Origin: Moryella indoligenes
GTDB taxonomy: Bacteria > Bacillota > Clostridia > Lachnospirales > Lachnospiraceae
Reading direction: 5' to 3'
NCBI RefSeq assembly: GCF_030812885.1
Contig: NZ_JAUSTO010000002.1
Coordinates: forward strand, 204,940-268,939
Length of the DNA stretch: 64,000 nt
Position numbers and translations under genes: made by a program. The notes beneath the pieces were generated by a model. It was given only the letters and a program-made list of their open reading frames with translations, did not search any database and was not told the origin of the DNA. This document shows, in pieces, positions 8,430-16,214 of this stretch (position 1 is the stretch's first letter; each line of letters opens with the position of its first letter).

Positions 8430-10182
8430 TTACCCCCTCTCCAAAGTAATCTTTTATGTATGTGTTCCACATACTTTCATAGACCCCTTTTCTTTCTAAA
8501 AGAGTTTTATGTGTTCCAACCTCTACGACTTCCCCTTCATCAAATACAACAATTTGATCTGCATTCTTAATAGTATGCAAACGATGAGCAATCATAATGA
8601 TTGTTTTATTTTTCAACAAGTTTTGAAGTGCTAACTGTATCTGGTACTCATTTTCTATATCTGAATAGGAAGTTGCTTCATCAAAAATAATAATTGGAGA
8701 ATCTTTGAGTATTGCCCTAGCGATTGAGATTCTTTGTTGCTGTCCACCTGACAATTTCACCCCTTGATCCCCGATTCTTGTCTGATATCCATTCGGTAAA
8801 CTCATAATAAAGTCATGAATTTGTGCTGCTTTTGCAGCCTCAATAATCTTATTTTCATCTGCATCTGTTCCCATACGAATATTCTCATAGAGAGTGTCCT
8901 CCAAAAGAAATACATCTTGAAAAACAAATGATGTAATGTCCATCAAATTATCTATTTTTAATTCATTGATCGGTATGTCGTTAATTTTAATTGCTCCACT
9001 TGTTACATCCCAGTACCTCCCAATCAATTGTGCAGCAGTTGTCTTGCCTGCACCGGAAGGTCCCACAAAAGCATTTATTGTATTCGGTTTTAAGGATAAA
9101 TTTATATGTTGTAATGCTTTATTTTTTGTTTCTTCATCGTCATAACTGAAAGTAACGTCTTTAAAATCTATTTTCATACACTCATTCTTGTTTATGATTT
9201 TTGTTCCGTCTTTCAATTCATCCATATCCATTATTTTTTTTATGTTATCCAATCCGCTTCCAAGCTCCATAGATTGCATAAAGATTGTTACCATATTTAA
9301 GAACGAAACAAAAAAGCACATTGTAAGCATAATAAATAGCAAATAGGATGTTGCTGATAAAGAATTTCTCAAAAAGAAATATCCTCCGAACGGCAATGTA
9401 AATAAGATTGCTGAATCCAAAACCACTAAAGTTATTGATAAAGGATAGCAAGAGCTCATACACATCTTTTTCCAACAAGTAATATACGCATTCAATGAGC
9501 TTCTATATTGTTCAAATTTTTCTGCTGTTAAATGATACATTTTTATTACAGGCATAGCCTTTATAAATTCGTTTGCCGAAGCATTTAAATCAGCAATATC
9601 TTCGGATAGCTCCGTTGACATATCCGGATAATTTTTCATTAGCATCATAGGAATTCCTAATCCCAAAATCATAGGAATAAGCATAACAAGTGCCATCATC
9701 CAATTTAATTTCAACATGAAAATGAACATAATAACCGGAACAACTGCTGCCTGAGCTAATTCCAAAGTGCTATGAGCCAAAAAATTTTCAACTCTATCTA
9801 CATCATCAAACAACAATGTTTTAATTTCTCCGGGGGCATGCTCTTGGAAGAATCCCAAATTAAATTTTGAAATATGATTTACAACTTTCAGCTTAATTCT
9901 GTGTATTGTGTTAAAAGCTGCTGTATGAGATAAAATGCCCGCAAAGGACATTAGTATTGCTTGCAAAACAGCACTTATAATTCCTATACCTGCCCACATT
10001 AAAATTTCTGTATACAAAATATTTTTCTGAAATATCATTAGTAATATCTTGTAAACTACAAAATAAGGAACTAATGATAAAGTCGCAGAAATGACAGATA
10101 AAAACATTCCTAAATGTAGCTTTTTTCTCTCATCTTTTGCTAATTGAAACACATAAGATATTCCTGTCTTCTTTTTTTCCAT
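8416..10182 (-). CDS. ABC half-transporter, siderophore-importer type (first subunit)
   Basis: A 588-residue exporter-fold half-transporter, first gene of the iron operon. Six membrane helices precede the ATPase with Walker A GPSGAGKTT, signature LSGGQQQR and Walker B IIIFDEATSYSD. The D-loop reads SYSD where SALD is usual; the partner (6675-8429) has the canonical form, which suggests two unequal ATP sites. The first subunit of the second module (39120-40901) also departs here (AFTD). A promoter lies at 10236-10263 and the divergent AraC gene is next to it. The likely function is import of a ferric metallophore together with its partner. Confidence 0.75.
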   Translation of the reverse strand: MEKKKTGISYVFQLAKDERKKLHLGMFLSVISATLSLVPYFVVYKILLMIFQKNILYTEILMWAGIGIISAVLQAILMSFAGILSHTAAFNTIHRIKLKVVNHISKFNLGFFQEHAPGEIKTLLFDDVDRVENFLAHSTLELAQAAVVPVIMFIFMLKLNWMMALVMLIPMILGLGIPMMLMKNYPDMSTELSEDIADLNASANEFIKAMPVIKMYHLTAEKFEQYRSSLNAYITCWKKMCMSSCYPLSITLVVLDSAILFTLPFGGYFFLRNSLSATSYLLFIMLTMCFFVSFLNMVTIFMQSMELGSGLDNIKKIMDMDELKDGTKIINKNECMKIDFKDVTFSYDDEETKNKALQHINLSLKPNTINAFVGPSGAGKTTAAQLIGRYWDVTSGAIKINDIPINELKIDNLMDITSFVFQDVFLLEDTLYENIRMGTDADENKIIEAAKAAQIHDFIMSLPNGYQTRIGDQGVKLSGGQQQRISIARAILKDSPIIIFDEATSYSDIENEYQIQLALQNLLKNKTIIMIAHRLHTIKNADQIVVFDEGEVVEVGTHKTLLERKGVYESMWNTYIKDYFGEGVSANA

Positions 10183-10235
10183 TAGTTATTCCATCTCCTT
10201 TCATAATTGTTAGCCGTATCTAACTAACTACATTC

Positions 10236-10263
10236 ATTATAAAGCTAATTTTTTATAACTCAA
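10236..10263 (-). promoter_or_regulatory. Promoter of the ABC-feo operon
   Basis: On the minus strand TTGAGT (10258-10263) and TATAAT (10236-10241) are separated by 16 bases, 54 bases before the first ABC gene. A GTTAG/CTAAC dyad (10209-10224) lies just downstream of the -10 box and could be an operator for a metal-responsive repressor; that last point is a guess. Confidence 0.6.
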
Positions 10264-10330
10264 AATCTAACTATGAATTTTGATATTCCTTGTAATCCCT
10301 TTATTTATAAGCTTTTTATCAGTATTTCTA

Positions 10331-10377
10331 TTTACATTTTTATAAATTTGTGATATAATAAAATAAATTTGTGATAT
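10331..10377 (+). promoter_or_regulatory. Promoter of the AraC gene with a 13-bp direct repeat
   Basis: TTTACA (10331-10336), 17 bases, then TATAAT (10354-10359). The sequence AAATTTGTGATAT occurs at 10344-10356 and again at 10365-10377, a 21-base period equal to two helical turns. This is the usual layout for AraC-family operators. The copies cover the -10 box and start region, so the encoded regulator may repress itself and act on the divergent operon. Confidence 0.65.
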
Positions 10378-10398
10378 TAAAAGAGGTGAGTAGAATTG

Positions 10399-11370
10399 AT
10401 GGATAGAACAGTTATTGATTATTTAACAAACTTAGTACATGACGCTCCTTTTATTCCTGTTCCAACTTTATCAACTGAAAACAAACAAATCTTTAAAATA
10501 GATCCCCATTTTGGCAAAGGTACTTTTCGCATACTAAAATTTGACAGCCGTTTAATTCTAATTTTAATTGCTAACTTTACTCCAAATGAAACAATGGAGA
10601 AAATAACCGAAGTATCTGAAAAGTATTTAGAGATTAGCCAATTTGAAACAGAAAGCAGTTCATTTAAAGTCGGTGGCAGAAAGTTAAATAATGTAGAAAA
10701 AGGTATATATTGTTACTTAAATACAGAAAAGAAAACTTATACCTATTGTGAGGCAAATAAGCCTGTAAAGTTTACGAAAATAATCATAACCAAAGAATAC
10801 TTTGATACTTTCTTAAAATTAAAATATGATGATTTTGAATATGAAAAAGCAAAGATTCTTAATTCTTATTTGTTAAAAACTCAAAATTCTCCGCAGTTGA
10901 ATTTTATATTTCAACAGATAAGAGAATCCCAAGCTGAAGGAAAGATTTTGCCTTTATATTTGGAAAGCAAAGTTATGGAACTATTATCTATCATAATTAC
11001 AGAGTTAGAAGAAAAGGAAAAAAATATATCCGTTGTCTTAACTAAAAAAGATAAGCAAAATCTGAAAAGGGCTGTATCAGCTATGAAAAAAGATTTATCG
11101 GTTCATATTGACGGACTTGAACTCTCTAAAATTGCTTTAATGAGTCCTGCACGATTTCAATTAGCTTTTCGCAAATACTACGGTGTTCCTCCCTACGAGT
11201 ACTTAAAAGAACTAAGGCTTAATAAGGCATTATTATTGCTGAAAAATCCTGAGTATAAAATATCTACGATAGCAGAAAAAGTTGGCTATACACACACAGG
11301 ACATTTTGCTAAAATATTCAAATCAACTTATGGTATCACACCAAGTAAATATAGAAGTATGCTTAACTAA
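10399..11370 (+). CDS. AraC-family regulator of the ABC-feo operon
   Basis: A 323-residue regulator starting at the ATG with AGAGGTGAG upstream (a TTG three bases earlier is a weaker option). The N-terminal two thirds has no motif I can name and probably senses a ligand. The C-terminal 100 residues carry the two helix-turn-helix units of AraC proteins (SKIALMSPARFQLAFRKYYG and ISTIAEKVGYTHTGHFAKIFK), ending with the usual GITPSKYR. It is transcribed away from the ABC-feo operon. In Fe-siderophore systems such as yersiniabactin, an AraC protein (YbtA) activates the uptake genes when it binds siderophore; the same logic is plausible here. Confidence 0.85.
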   Translation: MDRTVIDYLTNLVHDAPFIPVPTLSTENKQIFKIDPHFGKGTFRILKFDSRLILILIANFTPNETMEKITEVSEKYLEISQFETESSSFKVGGRKLNNVEKGIYCYLNTEKKTYTYCEANKPVKFTKIIITKEYFDTFLKLKYDDFEYEKAKILNSYLLKTQNSPQLNFIFQQIRESQAEGKILPLYLESKVMELLSIIITELEEKEKNISVVLTKKDKQNLKRAVSAMKKDLSVHIDGLELSKIALMSPARFQLAFRKYYGVPPYEYLKELRLNKALLLLKNPEYKISTIAEKVGYTHTGHFAKIFKSTYGITPSKYRSMLN

Positions 11371-11405
11371 AGAAATTTATCCCAATATTATAAAACATAA
11401 ATTTA

Positions 11406-11432
11406 GAGCGTGTAATTTTTACACGCTCTCTT
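11406..11432. terminator. Terminator between convergent AraC and recombinase genes
   Basis: A 10-bp stem GAGCGTGTAA/TTACACGCTC (11406-11415 and 11419-11428) with a three-base loop, followed by TCTTT on the plus strand. It includes the stop codon of the minus-strand recombinase gene. Confidence 0.7.
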
Positions 11433-13164
11433 TAAATGATTCCTTGTTTTTATAATCCTTCATCAGTATACCTGCCCTTTTCAAAACCTTTAACTTCTCC
11501 TGTTTTTTCTGTTCTCTCCTTTCCTTATACCTTTCCTCATACTCCTGTTGTTTTCCATTTGCTTTACGCTTTAGATAATTTTGATGAAGTCTGTCTCTTC
11601 TCTCATTAATTTTTCGTTCTTCTTCCTCAAGTTTTGATCGTTCTTCTTCGCTTAACTCTTCTTTTGGCACTTCATAATTTCCTATGAAGTTAAAATATAT
11701 TTCTATCTTTTGCTTTGATGTTTGACTGCCTTTCCTATCTCTTTCATGAATGATTATCTTCTTTACAAACTCATTTATCATTGTGTTTGTGAGATTATCA
11801 AAGTTTTCATAACGACTAATAAGGGATATGAATTTTCTTGCCTTATCTGTTTCCTTTTCATATCTTGATATTACAAGCTCTAAGTCTTTAATCTCTTTAC
11901 TTAACGCGAGTTGCTCAGTTTCATATTGGTTATTTAAAATTTCATAGCGATTATTCGGTATCTTATTTAAAATCATATCTTCATAAATTCTGCACATCAA
12001 TCGTTCCAGCTCTTGAAGCCTGTTTTGGCTTTCTGTTAATCTTATCTTTTTCTTTTCTATATGTGCCTTTTCCTTTTCTTCCATTTCATTTTGAATGGAA
12101 TGAATAAATGCTTCATTATCTTCATCAAGATAATTTTTTATATCTTTTAATGTTTCTTGGATAAGATTTAAGACTACTTCTGCTTTTATCCTATGAGCTG
12201 ATGGACAAAGTGTCCCGCAAGGTACTTTCTTATAATTACTACAAACATAATAAGGAATATTCTTATAGTTATTTGTCCTATGAACATACATCTTGCTCCC
12301 GCAATCTGCACAATACATCAATCCTGTTAGTGGGTGATATTCGCCCCAACCATCAGGATACCTTTTTACATTTCCTCTTATCCTTTGCACATTATCAAAG
12401 GTTTCTTGGTCTATGATTGCTTCGTGAGTATTTTCAAAGATGAGCCATTTATCTTCGGATACATATTTACTTTTCTTATCCTTGAAATGTTTTCTTGTTT
12501 TAAAGTTAACTGTATGCCCTAAGTATTCTTTTTTCTTTAAGATACTGGCAATTGTGGAACTACACCAACGATAAGGATATTCAAAGTTTTTGCTTTGATG
12601 TAATCCATATCCCATTTTTTGCTGATGATAAGCGGGTATATCTATCTTATCTGCTTCCAGTATCTTTGCTATTTTGTATGGTCCTGCTCCGTCCATTGTA
12701 AGATTAAATATTCGTCTTACTATCTCGGCTGCCTTTTCATCTACAATCCACTTATCTTTGTCTTTTTCATCTTTGATGTAGCCATAAGGTGGAGTGCTTG
12801 CCGTATGCTTTCCGCTTTCTCCTTTTGATCTAAATGTAGATTGTATTTTTCTTGAAGTATCTCTTGCATACCATTCATTCATAATATTTCTAAAAGGGGT
12901 AAAATCATCTTCTCTGTAAAAGCTGTCTACATTGTCATTGATAGCAATCAGTCTTACGCCCTTTTGTCTTAATATCTCCATACATTGACCGACTTTGAGA
13001 TAATCTCTGCCGAGTCTACTCATATCCTTTACGATGATACAACCGATATTTCCAGTATTTACTCCATTCATCATTTCCATAAAGCCTGGTCTATCAAAAG
13101 CTGACGTTAGATAACGATACTTTTGAAAACACTGGAAAATCAAGGTTTTTCGAGCGACGGACAA
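11419..13164 (-). pseudogene. Large serine recombinase lacking its catalytic N-terminus
   Basis: A 581-residue reading frame of the TnpX/TndX type. Present are the later part of the resolvase fold (KDMSRLGRDYLKVGQ, INDNVDS, FNEWYARDTSRKI-like), the recombinase domain, the zinc ribbon (CADCGSKM ... CSNYKKVPCG) and a long C-terminal coiled coil. Missing is the first segment with the catalytic serine (normally YxRLSxDDE). Homology begins abruptly at SAFDRPGFMEMM; the ~20 residues before it (MSVARKTLIFQCFQKYRYLT) are alien. The protein should be catalytically dead. The break coincides with the composition switch into the GC-rich element, so this marks a rearranged junction. Confidence 0.85.
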
Positions 13165-13200
13165 GCAGGGTATTGTACTAAAAACTGAATACGACGCAGA

Positions 13201-13249
13201 AGCGGCGTTTCTTACTCTCTACATGGGAGAACAGGAACGCCGCTTTTTT
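13201..13249 (+). terminator. Terminator upstream of the DUF6017 gene
   Basis: AGCGGCGTT (13201-13209) pairs with AACGCCGCT (13236-13244), followed by TTTTTTC on the plus strand. It would insulate the GC-rich element from transcription entering from the left. Confidence 0.65.
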
Positions 13250-13256
13250 CATGCCC

Positions 13257-13374
13257 TTTGTTACGCAGTAGGGGCAGAAAAAGCCTTGCTACAAGCGGTT
13301 TTGCGGGTGTGTATCTGGCGCGGCAAGGGATTTATACCTTATTCCCCGAAACCGCGCTTCTACTGCGTAACAAA
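13257..13374. repeat. 15-bp perfect inverted repeat enclosing 88 bases
   Basis: TTTGTTACGCAGTAG (13257-13271) is matched by its reverse complement at 13360-13374. Inner segments near each arm (AAGCGGTTTTG and GAAACCGCGCTT) are also partly complementary, so the whole stretch may fold as a cruciform. It ends 24 bases before the DUF6017 gene. It could be a replication or transfer origin, or an operator of the first backbone gene. Confidence 0.6.
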
Positions 13375-13398
13375 TCCAAAGCAAAGGAGCTATGAACT

Positions 13399-14382
13399 AT
13401 GGCAGTTTTCAGAGTGGAACGGAACAAGGGCTACACCGTAATGAGCAACCACCACCTACGCAACAAGGAGCTTTCCCTAAAGGCAAAGGGGCTGTTGTCG
13501 CAAATGCTGTCACTCCCCGAAGATTGGGACTACACCTTGAAAGGCTTATCCCTTATCAACCGGGAGAAGATAGACGCTATCCGCGAAGCCATTAAGGAGC
13601 TTGAACGCGCCGGGTATATCGTCCGTTCAAGGGAGCGCGACGAGAAAGGACGCTTGCGGGGCGCGGACTATGTGATATTCGAGCAGCCGCAGCCGCCTAC
13701 GCCGGATTTACCAACATTGGAAAATCCAACATTGGATAATCCAACACAGGAAAAACCAACATTGGAAAAACCTACGTTGGAAAATCCAACGCAATTAAAT
13801 AAAGATATACAAAGAACTGACTTACCAAAAAAAGAAAAAATAATTACTGATGAACAAAGTACCCATTCCATTCCTATCCTTTCCCCTAACCCCTCTCCTT
13901 GCAGAGAAGCGGCTACGCCGCCGGAACGGAAAGGAACGGAAGCGACAGCACAGAGCGCAGTTGATATATACCGGGAAATCATCAAGGACAATATCGACTA
14001 CGACATTCTCAAACAGGACATGAAGTTTGACAGTGACAGGCTTGACGAGATTGTAGACCTCATGCTTGAAACCGTATGCACCGCCAGAAAGCGGGTACGG
14101 ATTGCGGGGGACGACTACCCGGCAGAGCTTGTGAAATCTAAGTTTATGAAACTGGACGGCGAGCATATCCGCTTTGTGCTTGACTGTATGCGGGAGAACA
14201 CAACGAAAATCCGCAACATCAAGCAATATCTGAAAGCAGCCCTTTTCAACGCCCCGTCCACTATCGGCAATTATTACACTTCCCTTGTCGCCCATGACAT
14301 GGCAAGCGGCGCACTGTCACCGAAAAAGCCGCAGTACGGCGACCCGGACTATTATTCATGCAACGAGGGCGAAAGCCTGTAA
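13399..14382 (+). CDS. DUF6017 / replication-initiator-like DNA-binding protein
   Basis: A 327-residue protein and first gene of the conjugative backbone. The N-terminus (MAVFRVERNKGYTVMSNHHLRN, then SLKAKGLLSQMLSLPEDWDYTLKGLS) is the winged-helix domain seen in RepA-like and phage replication organisers. A proline/asparagine linker follows (about residues 100-135), made of near-identical five-residue units (PTLEN, PTLDN, PTQEK, PTLEK). The C-terminal half (about 185-300) matches DUF6017 of Tn1549-type elements. Probable role: binds the element's origin or regulates transfer. The start follows AAAGGAGCTATGAACT, 24 bases after the inverted repeat. Confidence 0.75.
   Translation: MAVFRVERNKGYTVMSNHHLRNKELSLKAKGLLSQMLSLPEDWDYTLKGLSLINREKIDAIREAIKELERAGYIVRSRERDEKGRLRGADYVIFEQPQPPTPDLPTLENPTLDNPTQEKPTLEKPTLENPTQLNKDIQRTDLPKKEKIITDEQSTHSIPILSPNPSPCREAATPPERKGTEATAQSAVDIYREIIKDNIDYDILKQDMKFDSDRLDEIVDLMLETVCTARKRVRIAGDDYPAELVKSKFMKLDGEHIRFVLDCMRENTTKIRNIKQYLKAALFNAPSTIGNYYTSLVAHDMASGALSPKKPQYGDPDYYSCNEGESL
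13711..13796 (+). repeat. Tandem 15-base repeats inside the DUF6017 gene
   Basis: Six to seven units of CCAACATTGGAAAAT-like 15-mers encode the repeating PT(L/Q)E(N/K) linker. Each unit contains a CCAACATTGG-like palindrome, so the DNA itself can form small hairpins. Length is likely variable between copies of the element. Confidence 0.75.
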
Positions 14383-14413
14383 CCACCCACAACCACAAAA
14401 GGAGGATTTTATT

Positions 14414-14635
14414 ATGGCACAGAAAATGACAGGAGCATTGGTATTTGACGAGCGCACCGACCGTTACGACATCCGCTTTGACTTAAACAGCTACTACGGG
14501 GGCTTGCATTGCGGCGAGTGCTTTGACGTATTCGTGCGGGGCAAGTGGAAGCCGACCCGGATTGAGTACGGCGACAACTGGTATCTTGTGGGTATCAGAG
14601 CCGAGGACTTGAACGGGCTGCGGGTGCGTATCTGA
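14414..14635 (+). CDS. DUF5348 protein
   Basis: A 73-residue protein starting MAQKMTGALVFDERTDRYDI, with GGAGG upstream of the ATG at 14414. It is almost all beta strand by pattern (GALVFDE, YDIRFDLNSYYGG, CFDVFVRGKWKPTRIEYG, WYLVGI), as in DUF5348 proteins of Tn1549-type elements. It lies between the DUF6017 and PcfB genes. Function unknown; a small single-domain nucleic-acid-binding barrel would fit the pattern. Confidence 0.7.
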   Translation: MAQKMTGALVFDERTDRYDIRFDLNSYYGGLHCGECFDVFVRGKWKPTRIEYGDNWYLVGIRAEDLNGLRVRI

Positions 14636-14676
14636 CCGCCGCCCCATAAAGAAACGCGAAAGGAGGACGCGACAAA

Positions 14677-15153
14677 TTGCAGGACGAAGTAAACGAAAAG
14701 ACCATAGCCCTTTACATCAAGACCGGGAAGCTGACCGCGCAGACGCTCCAAAAGGCAATGAAAGCCATACTGTCAAAGGGCAAAAAGCAGCTTGCAAAAC
14801 CGCCACAGGGCAAGCAGAGCTTAAAGCAGCTTATGAAGCAGAACGCGGGCGTTTCCAACATTGAGATTACCGAGGGCAATATCAAAGCCTTTGAGAGTAC
14901 GGCGAAAAAGTACGGTATCGACTTTGCGCTGAAAAAGGACGCGACGGAAAGCCCGCCCCGCTATCTGGTTTTCTTCAAGGGGCGGGACGCGGACGTGCTG
15001 ACCGCCGCCTTTAAGGAATTTTCCGCAAAAAAGCTGACACAGGAGAAAAAGCCCTCAATCCGAAAGCTGCTCTCTACCCTCAAAGAAGCTGCACAGGGCA
15101 AGAACGCGGAACGGGCAAAGGTCAAGAACAAAGACAGGGAGGTATCGCTATGA
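14677..15153 (+). CDS. PcfB/DUF3801 conjugation protein
   Basis: A 158-residue protein starting at TTG after AAAGGAGGACG. The DUF3801 core runs from about residue 40 to 115 (NIEITEGNIKAFESTAKKYGIDFALKKD ... RYLVFFKGRDADVLTAAFKEF, given here in parts). The C-terminus has the motif KPSIRKLLSTLKEAA, related to the KPSIRERLE tails of the proteins at 29458-31776. It overlaps the VirD4 gene by four bases, the classic pcfB-pcfC arrangement, so it probably assists substrate delivery to the coupling protein. Confidence 0.8.
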   Translation: MQDEVNEKTIALYIKTGKLTAQTLQKAMKAILSKGKKQLAKPPQGKQSLKQLMKQNAGVSNIEITEGNIKAFESTAKKYGIDFALKKDATESPPRYLVFFKGRDADVLTAAFKEFSAKKLTQEKKPSIRKLLSTLKEAAQGKNAERAKVKNKDREVSL

Positions 15154-16175
15154 AGCCGGAAATCAAGAAGCTGCTTATCTTAAATCTCCCGTATCTGCTC
15201 TTTGTCTGGCTCTTTGATAAAGTGGGCGCGGCTGTCCGGCTCTCCCCCGGCGCGGACGCGAGCGCAAAGCTGCTACATCTTGGGGACGGTTTTACCGCCG
15301 CCTTTTCCAGTATCGCGCCGAGCTTCCACCCGGCAGACTTAGCTTTAGGCATTGCGGGGGCGGTCATTGTCCGGCTGATTATCTACACCAAAGGCAAGAA
15401 CGCGAAGAAATACCGCCGCGGGACAGAATACGGTTCGGCGCGTTGGGGCGGGGCTGACGACATAAAGCCGTACACCGACCCGGTATTTGAGAACAATATC
15501 CCCCTAACGCAGACGGAACGGCTTACCATGAACAGCCGCCCGAAGCAGCCGAAATACGCAAGAAACAAAAATATCCTTGTAATCGGCGGTTCCGGCAGCG
15601 GCAAGACCCGGTTCTTTGTGAAACCGTCGCTCATGCAATGTACGTCAAAGGATTTTCCAACGTCGTATATCGTCACTGACCCGAAAGGAACACTGATTTT
15701 GGAAACCGGGAAAATGTTACAGCGGTACAAATACCGTATCAAAGTGCTAAATACGATTAACTTCAAAAAATCCATGAAATACAATCCCTTTGCCTATCTG
15801 CGGAGCGAAAAGGACATTTTGAAGTTAGTCAATACCATTATCGCCAACACCAAAGGCGACGGGGAAAAATCCGGCGAGGATTTCTGGGTGAAAGCGGAAA
15901 AGCTCTACTACACCGCGCTAATCGGCTATATCTGGTATGAAGCCCCGGAGGACGAGAAGAACTTCACGACGCTGCTTGAAATGATAAATGCGTCGGAAGC
16001 CCGCGAGGACGACGAGGACTTCCAGAACCCGGTTGACCTCATGTTTGAACGTCTGGAAGAAAAAGACCCGGAGCATTTTGCAGTCAAGCAGTACAAAAAA
16101 TACAAACTTGCGGCGGGAGTAATAGAATTAAGGAGAACACTTAATCACTGTTTTAGTGAAATATGTACTTCTTAA
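15150..16175 (+). pseudogene. VirD4/TcpA-type coupling protein, truncated
   Basis: The gene encodes the front half of a type IV coupling ATPase: two N-terminal membrane helices (about 8-24 and 62-80), then the start of the motor with Walker A (LVIGGSGSGKTRFF, about residues 146-159) and the SYIVTDPKGTL segment. Native sequence stops at KYKLAAG near codon 323, and 18 alien residues (VIELRR...) lead to a stop. Family members are about 600 residues; Walker B and the rest of the motor are missing. The break falls at a GA dinucleotide (16117-16118), the target used by TnpX/TndX recombinases. This element therefore lacks its own working coupling protein. Confidence 0.9.
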
Positions 16176-16214
16176 TTCTTTTTTATTTAAGAAATTAAGA
16201 GGAAGGAGGAAAAA

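Noticed and set aside
10209..10224. Classic DtxR/Fur iron box
   Set aside because: Only a 5-bp GTTAG/CTAAC dyad is present; it does not match a full 19-bp box, so no iron-box call is made.
13223..13441. Open frame of 72 codons over the region before DUF6017
   Set aside because: It runs through the terminator and the 15-bp inverted repeat and into the DUF6017 gene in another frame, with no ribosome-binding site and no recognisable family.
13711..13796. CRISPR-like array
   Set aside because: The units are 15 bases without spacers and stay in frame as a protein linker; no cas genes occur in the window.
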